In this document: one piece after another, positions 1 to 8,080 of the stretch | Position numbering within the stretch: the stretch's first letter is position 1 | Layout of the letters: each line of letters opens with the position of its first letter | Assembly (NCBI GenBank): GCA_017548365.1 | Contig: JAFZAC010000029.1 | Location: 1 to 58,832 of the forward strand | DNA length: 58,832 nucleotides | DNA from: Muribaculaceae bacterium | GTDB taxonomy: Bacteria; Bacteroidota; Bacteroidia; Bacteroidales; Muribaculaceae | Direction of reading: 5' to 3' | Notes under the pieces: model-generated | Databases searched by the model: none | What the model was told of the DNA's origin: nothing | Seen by the model: the letters and a program-made list of their open reading frames with translations, nothing else | Position numbers and translations under genes: made by a program

Positions 1-1
1 C

Positions 2-64
2 CTGGATGAGTTTTCTGCGTCGTGCAGCCTCGAATTGCTCGAGGATGGGTGTGAATGGTGTCAT
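2..64 (-). CDS. 5' fragment of a gene running off the left edge
   Basis: Reading leftward from the ATG at 64, an open frame of 21 codons (MTPFTPILEQFEAARR, then RKLIQ) continues to the window edge without a stop. It is followed upstream by an AT-rich stretch (65-120), as expected for a gene start. Too little is visible to assign a family, and a chance open frame cannot be excluded. Confidence 0.4.
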   Translation of the reverse strand, partial: MTPFTPILEQFEAARRRKLIQ

Positions 65-161
65 GGTGTTTTCAAATTTAAAGTTAATAATTTAATAATG
101 TGGCAAAGGTAATGGAAGGGGATATTGAGGGGCAATATTAAAAAAATGCCCTCGTGGTTCC

Positions 162-211
162 TTGAACGCCGCGCTTGCGGCGCAATGCATTAACAGCGCC
201 CAGGATTCTTG
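162..211 (+). repeat. Dispersed 50-nt hairpin repeat, copy 1
   Basis: The unit begins TTGAACGCCGCGCTTGCGGC and ends CAGGATTCTTG. It contains a 5-bp hairpin (GCCGC, loop GCTT, GCGGC). A near-identical copy lies at 49225-49274 and a short one at 259-282. The copies at 162 and 49225 differ at about five positions, two of which form a compensatory pair in the hairpin. No coding frame is shared. Confidence 0.8.
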
Positions 212-258
212 ATAGCTGCAACATTGTTGCGGCACACATTGACAATCGCCTAGAATTT

Positions 259-282
259 TTGAACGCCGCGCTTGCGGCGCAA
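259..282 (+). repeat. Dispersed hairpin repeat, short copy 2
   Basis: This copy keeps the first 24 nt (TTGAACGCC, hairpin, GGCGCAA). It is preceded by CGCCTAGAATTTTT, which resembles the distal end of the 50-nt unit (CGCCTAGGATTCTT). It may therefore be the junction of two degenerate tandem units. Confidence 0.65.
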
Positions 283-428
283 TTGACTGAGGCTCGCTTA
301 TCGCATGCCGCACATCGTGCGACTCATGCTGCTCGCTCAGTCGAGCTGAAGGTTGACTGAGGCTCGCCAATCACACACTGCACTTTGTGCGACTCATGCT
401 TTAAAGGTTGACTAGGGCTCGCTAATTG
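283..428 (+). repeat. Degenerate tandem repeat after the hairpin elements
   Basis: The motif TTGACTGAGGCTCGC starts at 283 and 353, and a variant TTGACTAGGGCTCGC starts at 408. The first two units run 48 nt and both end GTGCGACTCATGCT (to 330 and 400), with period 70. The third is truncated. Together with the hairpin repeats this fills most of the 65-498 gap. No real gene is seen there; the short open frames lie within the repeats. Confidence 0.75.
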
Positions 429-440
429 CTTGGTAAACTA

Positions 441-469
441 AAAACGAGGAATAATTTATTCCTCGTTTT
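441..469 (-). terminator. Hairpin terminator after the DUF262 gene
   Basis: A long inverted repeat (AAAACGAGGAATAA at 441-454 against TTATTCCTCGTTTT) sits 30 nt past the stop of the minus-strand DUF262 gene. On that strand it is followed by a T run. The AT flanks on both sides could make it bidirectional. Confidence 0.8.
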
Positions 470-498
470 CACTATATTCTAAAAGTCTAAGATGCATG

Positions 499-2328
499 TC
501 ATAGGCTTTCATAGTATCTCCTGATTTTCTTTGCCATGAGTAATCTGCGTTGTTCAAGGAACTCACTATAATTCTCATGCCCCATATCAAAGACATTGGC
601 AGGAATACAATTTGTCTCTAGGTTTTCAAATAATTGGTCTTTATCAATGATTGAGCCACATTTAGCAACCTTTGTTTCACATTGCTCAAGAGCTAAAGAG
701 AAGTACTCCTTTGGAGCTTTTTTGCCTATTGACTCGTTTACCGGTCGGTCAAGGTAAGCATAATTCGCATCTTGGTTGTACTGGTTTCTTGAGAAGTTGT
801 TATTAATTAAATATTTCTTCGGGAAAACATGGTGTACGTCACCACCTAGGTTAATCAATTCACGCACTGTGATGTTAGTCGAAAGCAACGAAACATCGTT
901 AAAATAAACTTGAGCTGCAAGATAGACTAGATAGGTAGGGTTAGATGTTGAAGATACAGTTAAATCTTGTGTTACTGCAACATTCCAGAAGTTTTCTGAA
1001 AGAATTGCGTCCTCTATTGATCTCAGCACATTAGGAACTCCCATCTCATTAATCATACGGATGTCCCTTGAAAATTTTGATTCAGGAGAACTGCTGTAAC
1101 GTCCTGTAAGTACCGACAGAACGTACCACTTTTGTACTATTCTCTTTCTTTCGGCTACAGGAACATCTGAATCCCGCAAGAGAAGATGGATTGTGTAGGC
1201 AAAGTCCAGCGCCATATTTGATGTCACCATCTTGCTAGAAATGAAACCAGCTGACCTTATAGCAATCATGAATTGCGTGAAGTTGTGCTGACTGATTACA
1301 TTCTCCACACCCTCATACATCTTATTGAATGTATCCTCTATTATTTCCTCTTTAAACTCTCGGGTTTCAAAGTCACGACCGGTAAGCAACTGAACTAGGT
1401 TGGCGAGTTTAGCTCGTTTCAATTTATGCATGAAAGCTACGCGAATAACATCATCGCATTTTGGGTCATAAACCGTTTCCTTATCGTCTTTTAGCCATTC
1501 AAGTTTCGTAAGATATGGCGTGGAGGCAAATGTGATGTCATTTTCCTTGATGTAGTCAAAATAATTAGGCGCAACAGCCAAATGGCTGAAATAGTCGATG
1601 ATTTTGCGAAGCGTGTTACCGCCATGCACTTCATCGGCTGCCATCTTCGACATAACAAAGTCTCCCTGGCTAAGTGGTGTTCCCTTTGAATTAATGCGGA
1701 TGAAAATATCGGTTACTACATCAATGTCAAGTTTTTCCGACAATTCAATAACACCTACTTGTGTAGTTTCTATCCCCTTTAGTATTGTGAGAACCTTTTG
1801 TAAGTTGTCACCATTCATTTCTGGGTTCTGCTCAATATACTTGGGGATAAACGTCCATGAAGCAAAAGTAGGCTTAAAAATTTCAGCAATGTCGGGAATC
1901 CAATGTTTACTTTTTTTGTGTGCAGGAGTTTGAACAGCAAAGATTTCAGCTTCACTATTCCCATTTAGAAAGTCCAGTGCAGCAAACGGGTTAAAGGCTA
2001 TATTTATAGGTATCTCCCTGAAATCGCTGTTGATTACTTTTCTAGAAGCGACCGCTGCCATCAGTGCTGTAATGCGCTGTTGACCGTCTATGATAATTTT
2101 CTTTCCAGATGAGAAAGTGCCATCTTTGAGTTTCACATTGGGATTCTTCCACAAGATTATATATCCTGTTGGATAACCCTTATAAAGTGAATCAATCAAG
2201 TCGCGTACTTGGGTGTTCTTCCACACAAAAGGTCTTTGAATTTCCGGAATTGCTATGTCGTTTGCCTCGATAAGTCCTAGTAGACCTTTTATTGTTAATG
2301 ACGTGTTAGTGAAATTTTCGCTAGCCAT
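499..2328 (-). CDS. DUF262/DUF1524 protein, GmrSD-like
   Basis: A 609-residue protein with the two-part layout of the GmrSD/DUF262 family. The N-terminal ParB/sulfiredoxin-like domain has IPEIQRPFVW near residues 27-36 and DGQQR at about 81-85, the motif linked to nucleotide binding or hydrolysis. The C-terminal DUF1524-type domain has HHVFPKKYL near residue 490 followed by Asn-rich positions, consistent with a His-Me finger nuclease. Characterised family members cut modified phage DNA; whether this one does is inference. The ATG at 2328 is preferred over an upstream GTG at 2349. It follows the GH31 gene on the same strand after about 80 nt, and no partner restriction or methylase gene is adjacent, so it appears to act alone. 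Confidence 0.85.
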   Translation of the reverse strand: MASENFTNTSLTIKGLLGLIEANDIAIPEIQRPFVWKNTQVRDLIDSLYKGYPTGYIILWKNPNVKLKDGTFSSGKKIIIDGQQRITALMAAVASRKVINSDFREIPINIAFNPFAALDFLNGNSEAEIFAVQTPAHKKSKHWIPDIAEIFKPTFASWTFIPKYIEQNPEMNGDNLQKVLTILKGIETTQVGVIELSEKLDIDVVTDIFIRINSKGTPLSQGDFVMSKMAADEVHGGNTLRKIIDYFSHLAVAPNYFDYIKENDITFASTPYLTKLEWLKDDKETVYDPKCDDVIRVAFMHKLKRAKLANLVQLLTGRDFETREFKEEIIEDTFNKMYEGVENVISQHNFTQFMIAIRSAGFISSKMVTSNMALDFAYTIHLLLRDSDVPVAERKRIVQKWYVLSVLTGRYSSSPESKFSRDIRMINEMGVPNVLRSIEDAILSENFWNVAVTQDLTVSSTSNPTYLVYLAAQVYFNDVSLLSTNITVRELINLGGDVHHVFPKKYLINNNFSRNQYNQDANYAYLDRPVNESIGKKAPKEYFSLALEQCETKVAKCGSIIDKDQLFENLETNCIPANVFDMGHENYSEFLEQRRLLMAKKIRRYYESL

Positions 2329-2388
2329 AATTTTTATTTTTTGTCCCACTTTCGATCACGATTCTCGATCACGATCTTCGTGTGAACA

Positions 2389-2413
2389 TTTAACCCTTAA
2401 CCCTTATTTTTTT
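2389..2413 (-). repeat. TTAAGGG-type intergenic repeat
   Basis: On the minus strand this reads as two TTAAGGG-like units overlapping the end of the GH31 gene. It belongs to a set of short TTAAG-based runs at gene ends in this window (also near 23279, 38335, 44365 and 46925). Confidence 0.45.
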
Positions 2414-4793
2414 ATCTTGCTATTTCGATGGTTGTTAGGGTGTTGATGTCGTTGATTGTCACTGGGATTGTGAGGGTGCCTTTGGCCTTGTCAAAGGTGA
2501 CTTTTTTGGCTTTTTTGCCGTTGATAGTCACTTTGGCTGGTGCGACTTGCATGCTTGGGATTACGAGACGGTACTCTTTCTTTGCTGGTGTTCCTGCGCC
2601 TTCGCCCTTGATTGTGAATGTGCAAGTCATGCCTTGTGGTGCTGCTGCGAATGTGATGAGGCGATGCATGCCCTCTTCAAGTGTGCCGGTCGATGTGAGG
2701 TCGTCTTCGAAGAGTGTATAGCTCGATGGCTCATCGCTGGGGTAGTACATGATGTCGAGTTTGCTTGGGTTATAATCGCCCACGTTATCCATCTTGTAGT
2801 TCGCTTGTGGAATGAATGCTCCAGCGCGCACGAAAATGGGCAGCACATCGAGTGGAGTGAGATAATCTACCATGGTGTAGGCCTCAAAGCGGTCGGTTGG
2901 GTTGCTGACGTCTATCCAGGTGCCCTCGGGGAAGATGATGTTGCGGCTGGTGGCGCCTTGCTGCATCACGGGCGCTACCAACACGTCACGGCCCCACAAG
3001 TACTGATCGTCAATGTGGTCGAAGCGGTTGATGTAGTTGTCGCTCTCGTAAAAGCCGAGTGGTCGCACCAGTGGCAGCCCCTGGCTAGCGTTCTCGTAGG
3101 CGAGGGTGTAGTTGTAGGGCAGCCAGCGGTAACGCTCGCGGATGATGCGCAGTGGCAGATCGCCAAACTCGGTGTAGTGGTAAGGCTCGGCAAGGTCCTG
3201 TGAATGGGTACGGAGCACTGGTGAGAAGAGTCCCATCTGGAGCCAGCGTATGTAGAGCTCGCCGTCACGCTTTTTGTTCTCGTCGAGAGCAAATCCGCCC
3301 ACGTCGTGCGACATATAGCCTAGTCCACTCAAACCCGAGTTGAGCATAATGGTGACTTGTGGCTGGAATCCTCCCCATGAGCGCGACACGTCGGTCGACC
3401 AGGGGAATACCGAGTATTGCTGCAGACCTGCTGTGCCGGCGCGCATCATGATCATGGGACGGCGGTCAGGGTATTCCTCCTTGAAGAGCTCGTAGATGAT
3501 GCGGCTCCACTCGTTGCCGTAGAAGTTGTGGTACTGCTCGGCGGTAAGGCCGTTGTAGTGACGAATAGCCTCGGGATGCACCTCGGGCTCTCCCAGGTCG
3601 CCCCACCAGCCACCAACGCCCTCATCGGTTAGCGAGCGATAACGGTTGCGTAGCCACTGGCGGGTGTCGGGGTTGGACACGTCGAACATACCTCCCTGTC
3701 CCACCCAGATGGTGACTTGCTGTGTTTTGTCGGTGCCATCAGTCTTGCAGAACATACCCTTGGGGTCGAGTTCGCGGTAGTTGTCGATTGCGCGTCCGTT
3801 GGTGAGCACATAGGGTTGCGAGATTGTCACCACGTTGATGCCTTTGTCCTTGAAGTTCTTGAGCATGGCGCGGTGGTCGGGCCACTGGTCCTTGTCCCAT
3901 GTGAGACGACCCATGTCTTGCTCCTTGCCATACCAGTAGAGGTCGAAGACCATGCCGTCGAGGGGATAGCCGGCAGTCTTGAGCGTGTCGACCACGCCCT
4001 CGCTCTCGCGCTGGTTGTGGTAGCCATATTTAGAGGTGATGTAGCCCAAAGTCCACAGTGGTGGCAGCTCCTGGCGGCCCACGAGCCAGGTGAAGTTCTT
4101 GACTACGTTCTCAACCTTTCCGTCGCCGTTGATGATATAGTAGGTGATGGGTTGAGGCGAAGTGCTGTTGTACTCGATTCCCTGCTCGCCCAAAGCCAAT
4201 GTGGACTTGCAGAAGTCGTCGAAGAAAATGCCGTAGCCCTTAGAGGAGATTATAAACGGCATGGTGATGCCCATCTGCTTGATGCGCTTCTCGCCTTTTA
4301 CATAGCCGTAGTTCTGCTTGTTGTAGTTGATTAGAGTGTCGCCAGCGAGGTTGAAGGAATAGCCACGCTCGCCAGCACCATAGAACGACTCCTTGCCCTG
4401 GTGCAAGAGCCTCAACGTGCCGTGCATAGTGCGGTCGCACAGGTCGGTGGTGAAAAACCTGTTTCCGCAGCTTACCGTCAAGCTCTTGAGATTCATGTCG
4501 ATGATGGCACGCATGCCACTTTGGGTGGTCATCACGTGGAAATCGCCGCTCTCTTTAACGCTTAGCTCGGGACCGGTAATCGCATTTTGCTGGCTCAGGT
4601 CAGAAACAAGCGAAGGCAGCTGCTCGCCAGTCCAATAGTCGGGCACCACATCAACACGGAGGATGTCGTGGCTGATAGCCGTTACGATAATGTATTGGTT
4701 GCGTGCATCGTCTTTTACCGACATGGATTGTGCCTGAGCAGAAAGCGCCAGCCCAACCAGCACCAACAATGTAAGAAATTTGTGAAGTTTCAT
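2412..4793 (-). CDS. Glycoside hydrolase family 31 (alpha-glucosidase/xylosidase type)
   Basis: A 793-residue secreted glycosidase that likely hydrolyses alpha-linked glucosides or xylosides in the periplasm. Residues 1-22 form a signal peptide ending SAQAQ. An N-terminal beta-sandwich is followed by the GH31 barrel: GMVFDLYWYG near 285, GGWWGDLGEPE near 395-405 (the Asp of GDLGEPE is in the nucleophile position), and STDVSRSWGG near 465 (candidate acid/base Asp). GGYMSHDVGG-like and RTHSQ segments follow, then C-terminal beta domains. The length fits the family. It has its own promoter at 4842-4872 and precedes the DUF262 gene. No SusC/SusD pair is adjacent, so it is not in an obvious polysaccharide-utilisation locus. 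The exact linkage specificity cannot be read from sequence. Confidence 0.93.
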   Translation of the reverse strand: MKLHKFLTLLVLVGLALSAQAQSMSVKDDARNQYIIVTAISHDILRVDVVPDYWTGEQLPSLVSDLSQQNAITGPELSVKESGDFHVMTTQSGMRAIIDMNLKSLTVSCGNRFFTTDLCDRTMHGTLRLLHQGKESFYGAGERGYSFNLAGDTLINYNKQNYGYVKGEKRIKQMGITMPFIISSKGYGIFFDDFCKSTLALGEQGIEYNSTSPQPITYYIINGDGKVENVVKNFTWLVGRQELPPLWTLGYITSKYGYHNQRESEGVVDTLKTAGYPLDGMVFDLYWYGKEQDMGRLTWDKDQWPDHRAMLKNFKDKGINVVTISQPYVLTNGRAIDNYRELDPKGMFCKTDGTDKTQQVTIWVGQGGMFDVSNPDTRQWLRNRYRSLTDEGVGGWWGDLGEPEVHPEAIRHYNGLTAEQYHNFYGNEWSRIIYELFKEEYPDRRPMIMMRAGTAGLQQYSVFPWSTDVSRSWGGFQPQVTIMLNSGLSGLGYMSHDVGGFALDENKKRDGELYIRWLQMGLFSPVLRTHSQDLAEPYHYTEFGDLPLRIIRERYRWLPYNYTLAYENASQGLPLVRPLGFYESDNYINRFDHIDDQYLWGRDVLVAPVMQQGATSRNIIFPEGTWIDVSNPTDRFEAYTMVDYLTPLDVLPIFVRAGAFIPQANYKMDNVGDYNPSKLDIMYYPSDEPSSYTLFEDDLTSTGTLEEGMHRLITFAAAPQGMTCTFTIKGEGAGTPAKKEYRLVIPSMQVAPAKVTINGKKAKKVTFDKAKGTLTIPVTINDINTLTTIEIAR

Positions 4794-4841
4794 TTTTGTC
4801 TATGATTAAGTTTTAGTTAATATTACAAAATTACATCTTTG

Positions 4842-4872
4842 CAAAGATACACAATATTTTAATTACAAGCAA
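4842..4872 (-). promoter_or_regulatory. Promoter of the GH31 gene
   Basis: On the minus strand, TTG at 4870-4872, a 20-nt spacer and TATCTTTG at 4842-4849 match the Bacteroidota promoter (TTTG, 19-21 nt, TAnnTTTG). It ends about 48 nt before the ATG at 4793. Confidence 0.7.
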
Positions 4873-4880
4873 TTGCGTGA

Positions 4881-4927
4881 CAATAAAAAACAAACCGCGG
4901 CACTCCAAAGATTGTGAGTGCCGCGGT
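4881..4927 (-). terminator. Terminator downstream of the 5103-6080 sigma operon
   Basis: A perfect 12-bp stem (ACCGCGGCACTC at 4894-4905, GAGTGCCGCGGT at 4916-4927) with a 10-nt loop. On the minus strand it is followed by TTTGTTTTTTATTG. This is a typical intrinsic terminator for genes transcribed leftward from 6080. Confidence 0.85.
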
Positions 4928-5102
4928 GCCGCTTATGTGTGTAAGTTAGTTGTTGCCTAAAGCATAATGTCAATCATCTGTCGCCTTGCCGCTCACTGAC
5001 GGAGCCTGCCAAAGTCACACATGATGCTCAGCAAAGTATTGCTGTAAAGTAAGAACTTTGTCAAAGAAGATGATTGACTACAATGAAGTAAAATAGGGAA
5101 GA
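4928..5102 (-). other. Possible structured 3' untranslated region
   Basis: This stretch lies between the anti-sigma gene and its terminator. It contains an 11-bp inverted repeat (GTCAATCATCT at 4969-4979, AGATGATTGAC at 5068-5078) enclosing a small hairpin (CAGCAA, AGTA, TTGCTG). No coding frame is seen. It could be a structured 3' UTR or a small RNA. Confidence 0.35.
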
Positions 5103-5486
5103 TTACTTCCCTAAATTGCTGTGGCTGTCGATGCCAGCCTTAACCGAGTCTTCGTAGTTCATGATGGACTTGTCTTGCAGGTCGTTCACCTTCTGGGCGT
5201 TGTTATTGCGAATAACATTTTCTTTGATTTTTGCTTCAGGTCTTCCTGTAGCTTTTTGCCCAATATTGAAGATGTTCATCATGAGCCAAATGCCAGCAAA
5301 CATTGCTGCCATATAGACAAATGGTCGCAGCTTGATCCACAAGGTAGGCTTTTCTTCCTCGGTGATTTTCACCTCAGGAAGCGATTGTGCCAACTTTGCG
5401 TTGAACTCATTGAAGTAATTATCAGGGACTTTGAATCCCGGGTCCTTACCAAGCTTTTCTAATATTTTTGAATCCTCTTTTTTCAT
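5103..5486 (-). CDS. Probable anti-sigma factor, single-pass membrane protein
   Basis: A 127-residue protein with a short cytoplasmic N-terminus carrying the Bacteroidota motif VPDNYFNEF at about residues 20-28. One hydrophobic segment follows (FVYMAAMFAGIWLMMNIFNI, about 51-70), then a polar tail. It sits 33 nt downstream of an ECF sigma gene, the normal place for its anti-sigma partner. There is no recognisable FecR or zinc-binding anti-sigma motif, so the role rests on context and topology. It probably holds the sigma factor at the inner membrane. The operon ends at the terminator near 4900. Confidence 0.7.
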   Translation of the reverse strand: MKKEDSKILEKLGKDPGFKVPDNYFNEFNAKLAQSLPEVKITEEEKPTLWIKLRPFVYMAAMFAGIWLMMNIFNIGQKATGRPEAKIKENVIRNNNAQKVNDLQDKSIMNYEDSVKAGIDSHSNLGK

Positions 5487-5519
5487 TACAACCTTTTGAC
5501 TAGAACAAATTAAAAAGGT

Positions 5520-6080
5520 TTAATCATTGTTCTCAAAAAATGTCTCAATTTTCTTCAAAGCGTGGTGATAGGATGCTTTTAGAGCTCCGACCGATGTGCC
5601 CAGGATTTCGCTCATCTCTTCATATTTCATCTCGTCGTAGTATCGCATGTTGAAGACGAGGCGTTGTTTTTCGGGAAGAGTGGCGATGGCTTTTTGCAGC
5701 TTGATTTGTGCCTCGTCGCCGTCGAAATACTTGTCGGCCTCAAGGCTGTTGACGAGGAACGAGTCGTCATCGTCGAGGGAGATGTTGTTCTGCACTTTCT
5801 TCTTGTTGATGAAAGTGATAGATTCGTTGATGGCAATCTTGTAGAGCCATGTGGATAGCTTGGCGTCGCCGCGGAAGTTGTCGATGTTGGTCCACGCCTT
5901 GATAAAGGTGTTTTGGAGCACATCGTTGGTGTCGTCATGGTCTATTACCATGCGGCGAATGTGCCAATAGAGCTGCTCGGAATAGTGCTCAATGACTTTC
6001 CCGAACGCAGTGCGGCAAGTAGCTTGCTTGTGCAGCTGTTCGATTATCTCTTCTTCGTCGTATTTTACTCGTGTTGCCAT
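5520..6080 (-). CDS. RNA polymerase ECF-type sigma factor
   Basis: A 186-residue sigma-70 family protein with region 2 and region 4 only. Region 2 includes DTNDVLQNTFIKAWTNI and KLSTWLYKIAINE (about residues 50-90). Region 4 includes LPEKQRLVFNMRYYDEMKYE and the helix-turn-helix EILGTSVGALKASYHHALKK (about 134-178). It directs transcription of an unknown regulon. It is the first gene of a two-gene operon with the membrane protein at 5103. A TAnnTTTG-type element lies just upstream (6102-6109), so transcription may depend on the main sigma factor. No regulon member can be identified from position alone. Confidence 0.95.
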   Translation of the reverse strand: MATRVKYDEEEIIEQLHKQATCRTAFGKVIEHYSEQLYWHIRRMVIDHDDTNDVLQNTFIKAWTNIDNFRGDAKLSTWLYKIAINESITFINKKKVQNNISLDDDDSFLVNSLEADKYFDGDEAQIKLQKAIATLPEKQRLVFNMRYYDEMKYEEMSEILGTSVGALKASYHHALKKIETFFENND

Positions 6081-6101
6081 TCAGTTTTCAAAAAACCGCT
6101 T

Positions 6102-6135
6102 CAAAGTTACTGTTTTTTTTTCACTTTGAGGCAAA
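6102..6135 (-). promoter_or_regulatory. Promoter of the ECF sigma operon (5103-6080)
   Basis: On the minus strand, TTTG at 6132-6135, a 22-nt spacer and TAACTTTG at 6102-6109. The -7 box is good; the spacer is slightly longer than the usual 19-21. Confidence 0.55.
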
Positions 6136-6150
6136 AAACAGCAATTAATT

Positions 6151-6187
6151 ACAAAAACACCTGCACAAAACAGGTTGCGCAGGTGTT
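6151..6187 (-). terminator. Terminator of the 6212-7009 lipoprotein gene
   Basis: A 9-bp stem (AACACCTGC at 6156-6164, GCAGGTGTT at 6179-6187) with T residues following on the minus strand, 25 nt past the stop. Confidence 0.75.
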
Positions 6188-6211
6188 ATAAGGTGAGAAT
6201 AATGCCTGAAA

Positions 6212-7009
6212 TCAGTTGGCGAAGGCTTTACCGTTGAAGGTGCCGTTGAAATCCTCATTAATGGTGAAAGTGCCATTAACAATTTTTCCGCTGCCACTTA
6301 TGTTTCCATCAAAAGCGTTTAGAGTATAGTGGCCATCAGCAGACGTAGCATGCTCTTCGCCACTGTAGGTAATATGATAACCAGTAGCTGTGGGTTCGGC
6401 ATGCAAGCCGGAGAACACTACTTGCTCGATGGTGCCACCATTCTCGCTAAGGGCAAAACTGCCCATCATCAATTGTGCACTCATGTTCTTGGGGTTGATG
6501 TAGATCATCATCTCTCCATTTGGGCTCTCCAGGCTTTTACCAGTCGCGCTGTTGGTGATGTTGTACTTGAGATAGGGGTAATACAGATTGGCTGTACTCA
6601 TCACGCGGTGAGTGCCAAATACAATGAACTCAATATAGAGGCATCCGGTCTCTGGTCGGTAGTATCCGTTGAGGTTGGTGATGCCGGTGCCACCGTTGGC
6701 AGCGGAGAAGGTGTAGCAGTTGTAGGTGTAGTCAGGATTCAGTGCCACATCAGTAAGCGACACTGTTGCTGTGTTACCGCCAGTCACTGCCACATTGTAG
6801 TTAATAGAGATTGTGGATGTCAACATGTTCCATTCCATGACGATGGGGCTTGATGCCACATATACCGATTGTCCCTCGGCTATATCAACAGAGTTGTTCA
6901 GGATTTCTCCTGTAATCTTTTGGATTCTGGAATCATCATTATCGTCATTACACGCAGTAAAGCCCAGCAGCAACACTGCTAATGTGAAGATTGAAAATAC
7001 TTTTCTCAT
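6212..7009 (-). CDS. Calycin-like lipoprotein
   Basis: A 265-residue lipoprotein: signal MRKVFSIFTLAVLLLGFTAC with the lipobox Cys at residue 20, then NDDNDDS (an acidic stretch typical of surface-exposed Bacteroidota lipoproteins). The remainder is beta-rich with repeated Thr/Gly/Asn strands. The C-terminus (SGSGKIVNGTFTINEDFNGTF described in outline) reads like the calycin-like repeat domain common in Bacteroides. It resembles its neighbour at 7121 in layout (signal, acidic stretch, two beta halves), so the two are probably paralogues. Both lie downstream of a TonB receptor on the same strand and may help it capture a ligand. The ligand is unknown. Confidence 0.7.
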   Translation of the reverse strand: MRKVFSIFTLAVLLLGFTACNDDNDDSRIQKITGEILNNSVDIAEGQSVYVASSPIVMEWNMLTSTISINYNVAVTGGNTATVSLTDVALNPDYTYNCYTFSAANGGTGITNLNGYYRPETGCLYIEFIVFGTHRVMSTANLYYPYLKYNITNSATGKSLESPNGEMMIYINPKNMSAQLMMGSFALSENGGTIEQVVFSGLHAEPTATGYHITYSGEEHATSADGHYTLNAFDGNISGSGKIVNGTFTINEDFNGTFNGKAFAN

Positions 7010-7045
7010 GTCTTTATAATTTAAAGTGTTAATAAATCAATGCAA

Positions 7046-7071
7046 AAATGCGCCACAAAGATAGCGCATTT
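7046..7071 (-). terminator. Hairpin with a -7 promoter box in its loop
   Basis: An 8-bp stem (AAATGCGC at 7046-7053, GCGCATTT at 7064-7071), with T runs following on both strands, separates the two lipoprotein genes. On the minus strand the loop and adjacent base contain TATCTTTG (7056-7063), a match to TAnnTTTG. The element could end transcription from 8032 and restart it for the gene at 7009. Confidence 0.55.
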
Positions 7072-7120
7072 TTTCTTCTACAATAGTTTATTTAAAAATA
7101 TTTATTGAAAACATTGTTAA

Positions 7121-8032
7121 TTATAGATAGTAGTCACTCCAGTCATGTGCTGATTTTTTTCGCCAGAGGTAGAGTCCCGAGAATCCGTCCCACTCGCCTC
7201 CCATGCTGTTGAAGTAGATAGTGTGCATGGATTCGAAGATATCGATTTTGCCGTTGAAGTTAGTGACAACCATTGGAGGCATTGGAGTTGCCTGGTCGAG
7301 GTTTGTACCCGAGTAGTTGAATGGCACGATGTTGTCGCCGCGGAGTTCAAAACCTGTGGCTGTCGCTGTCACGTCAAGGTCGGGGATAGAGATTTTCTTG
7401 AGCACCGGGCTGCTGGCGCCACCCACTTTGAATTGAATGTTGTGGAGGAATACCTCGGCCTTCATTGTGGCGACGTCAATCTTGTAGATGTAGTATATGT
7501 CGGTAGGTGCGGTATAGTCATTGTCTAAGACGCGGCTCAGGATAGTTGGGCTGGTAACAAGCACTTTCCATGTTTCATTGACAGTGTAGACGAGACTGTA
7601 TACTCCATTGGCCTTGTCAACATAACCGCGCACGTCGGTAAGTTTGTAGCGAGTATTCTCTTCGCCGGTTGAGGCGTCAAGGAATTTCACGTTTGACGCA
7701 GCAAACTCAATTGTGTTCTCATCGAATGTGGTGGCTTTGATGCTTTCCATAGCAAAAGTTACTCCATAGGGCATGTGTGAGTCGAATTTCACATTGTTGG
7801 CAACGACACTCACAATGGCCTCTTTGGAGGTGCGCTCGATGTTGAAGTTGTAGTCGGCAGTCTCAATGTAAGTAACCTTGTTTTGGGCAATGGTGATGGT
7901 GCTGCTGATCAGGTCTTTGCCCTGGACGGTCTCTTTTACTGGATCTTCTTGGATGACGGGCTCGTCATCGGTGCACGAGGTGAATGGCAATGCCATTGCC
8001 ACAAGTGCTAGTGATAATAAAAATTTCTTCAT
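7121..8032 (-). CDS. Calycin-like lipoprotein, paralogue of the next gene
   Basis: A 303-residue lipoprotein. The signal MKKFLLSLALVAMALPFTSC has its lipobox Cys at residue 20, followed by TDDEP. The rest is beta-rich without catalytic motifs. A repeated pattern (a segment near 80-120 and another near 190-270) suggests two similar beta-barrel-like halves, in keeping with calycin-like domains. The gene lies 49 nt downstream of the TonB receptor and is probably co-transcribed with it. The likely role is an outer-membrane-anchored accessory or ligand-binding protein; the substrate is unknown. Confidence 0.7.
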   Translation of the reverse strand: MKKFLLSLALVAMALPFTSCTDDEPVIQEDPVKETVQGKDLISSTITIAQNKVTYIETADYNFNIERTSKEAIVSVVANNVKFDSHMPYGVTFAMESIKATTFDENTIEFAASNVKFLDASTGEENTRYKLTDVRGYVDKANGVYSLVYTVNETWKVLVTSPTILSRVLDNDYTAPTDIYYIYKIDVATMKAEVFLHNIQFKVGGASSPVLKKISIPDLDVTATATGFELRGDNIVPFNYSGTNLDQATPMPPMVVTNFNGKIDIFESMHTIYFNSMGGEWDGFSGLYLWRKKSAHDWSDYYL

Positions 8033-8080
8033 AATTTATAGTTTTTTGTTCTTATGTTTCTTGTACTGTCTAATAGTAAT

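Noticed and set aside
175..370. Short open frames in the left repeats
   Set aside because: They run through repeated hairpin units and have no start signal.
2547..4334. Open frames antisense to the GH31 gene
   Set aside because: Shadows of a well-supported gene with intact catalytic motifs.
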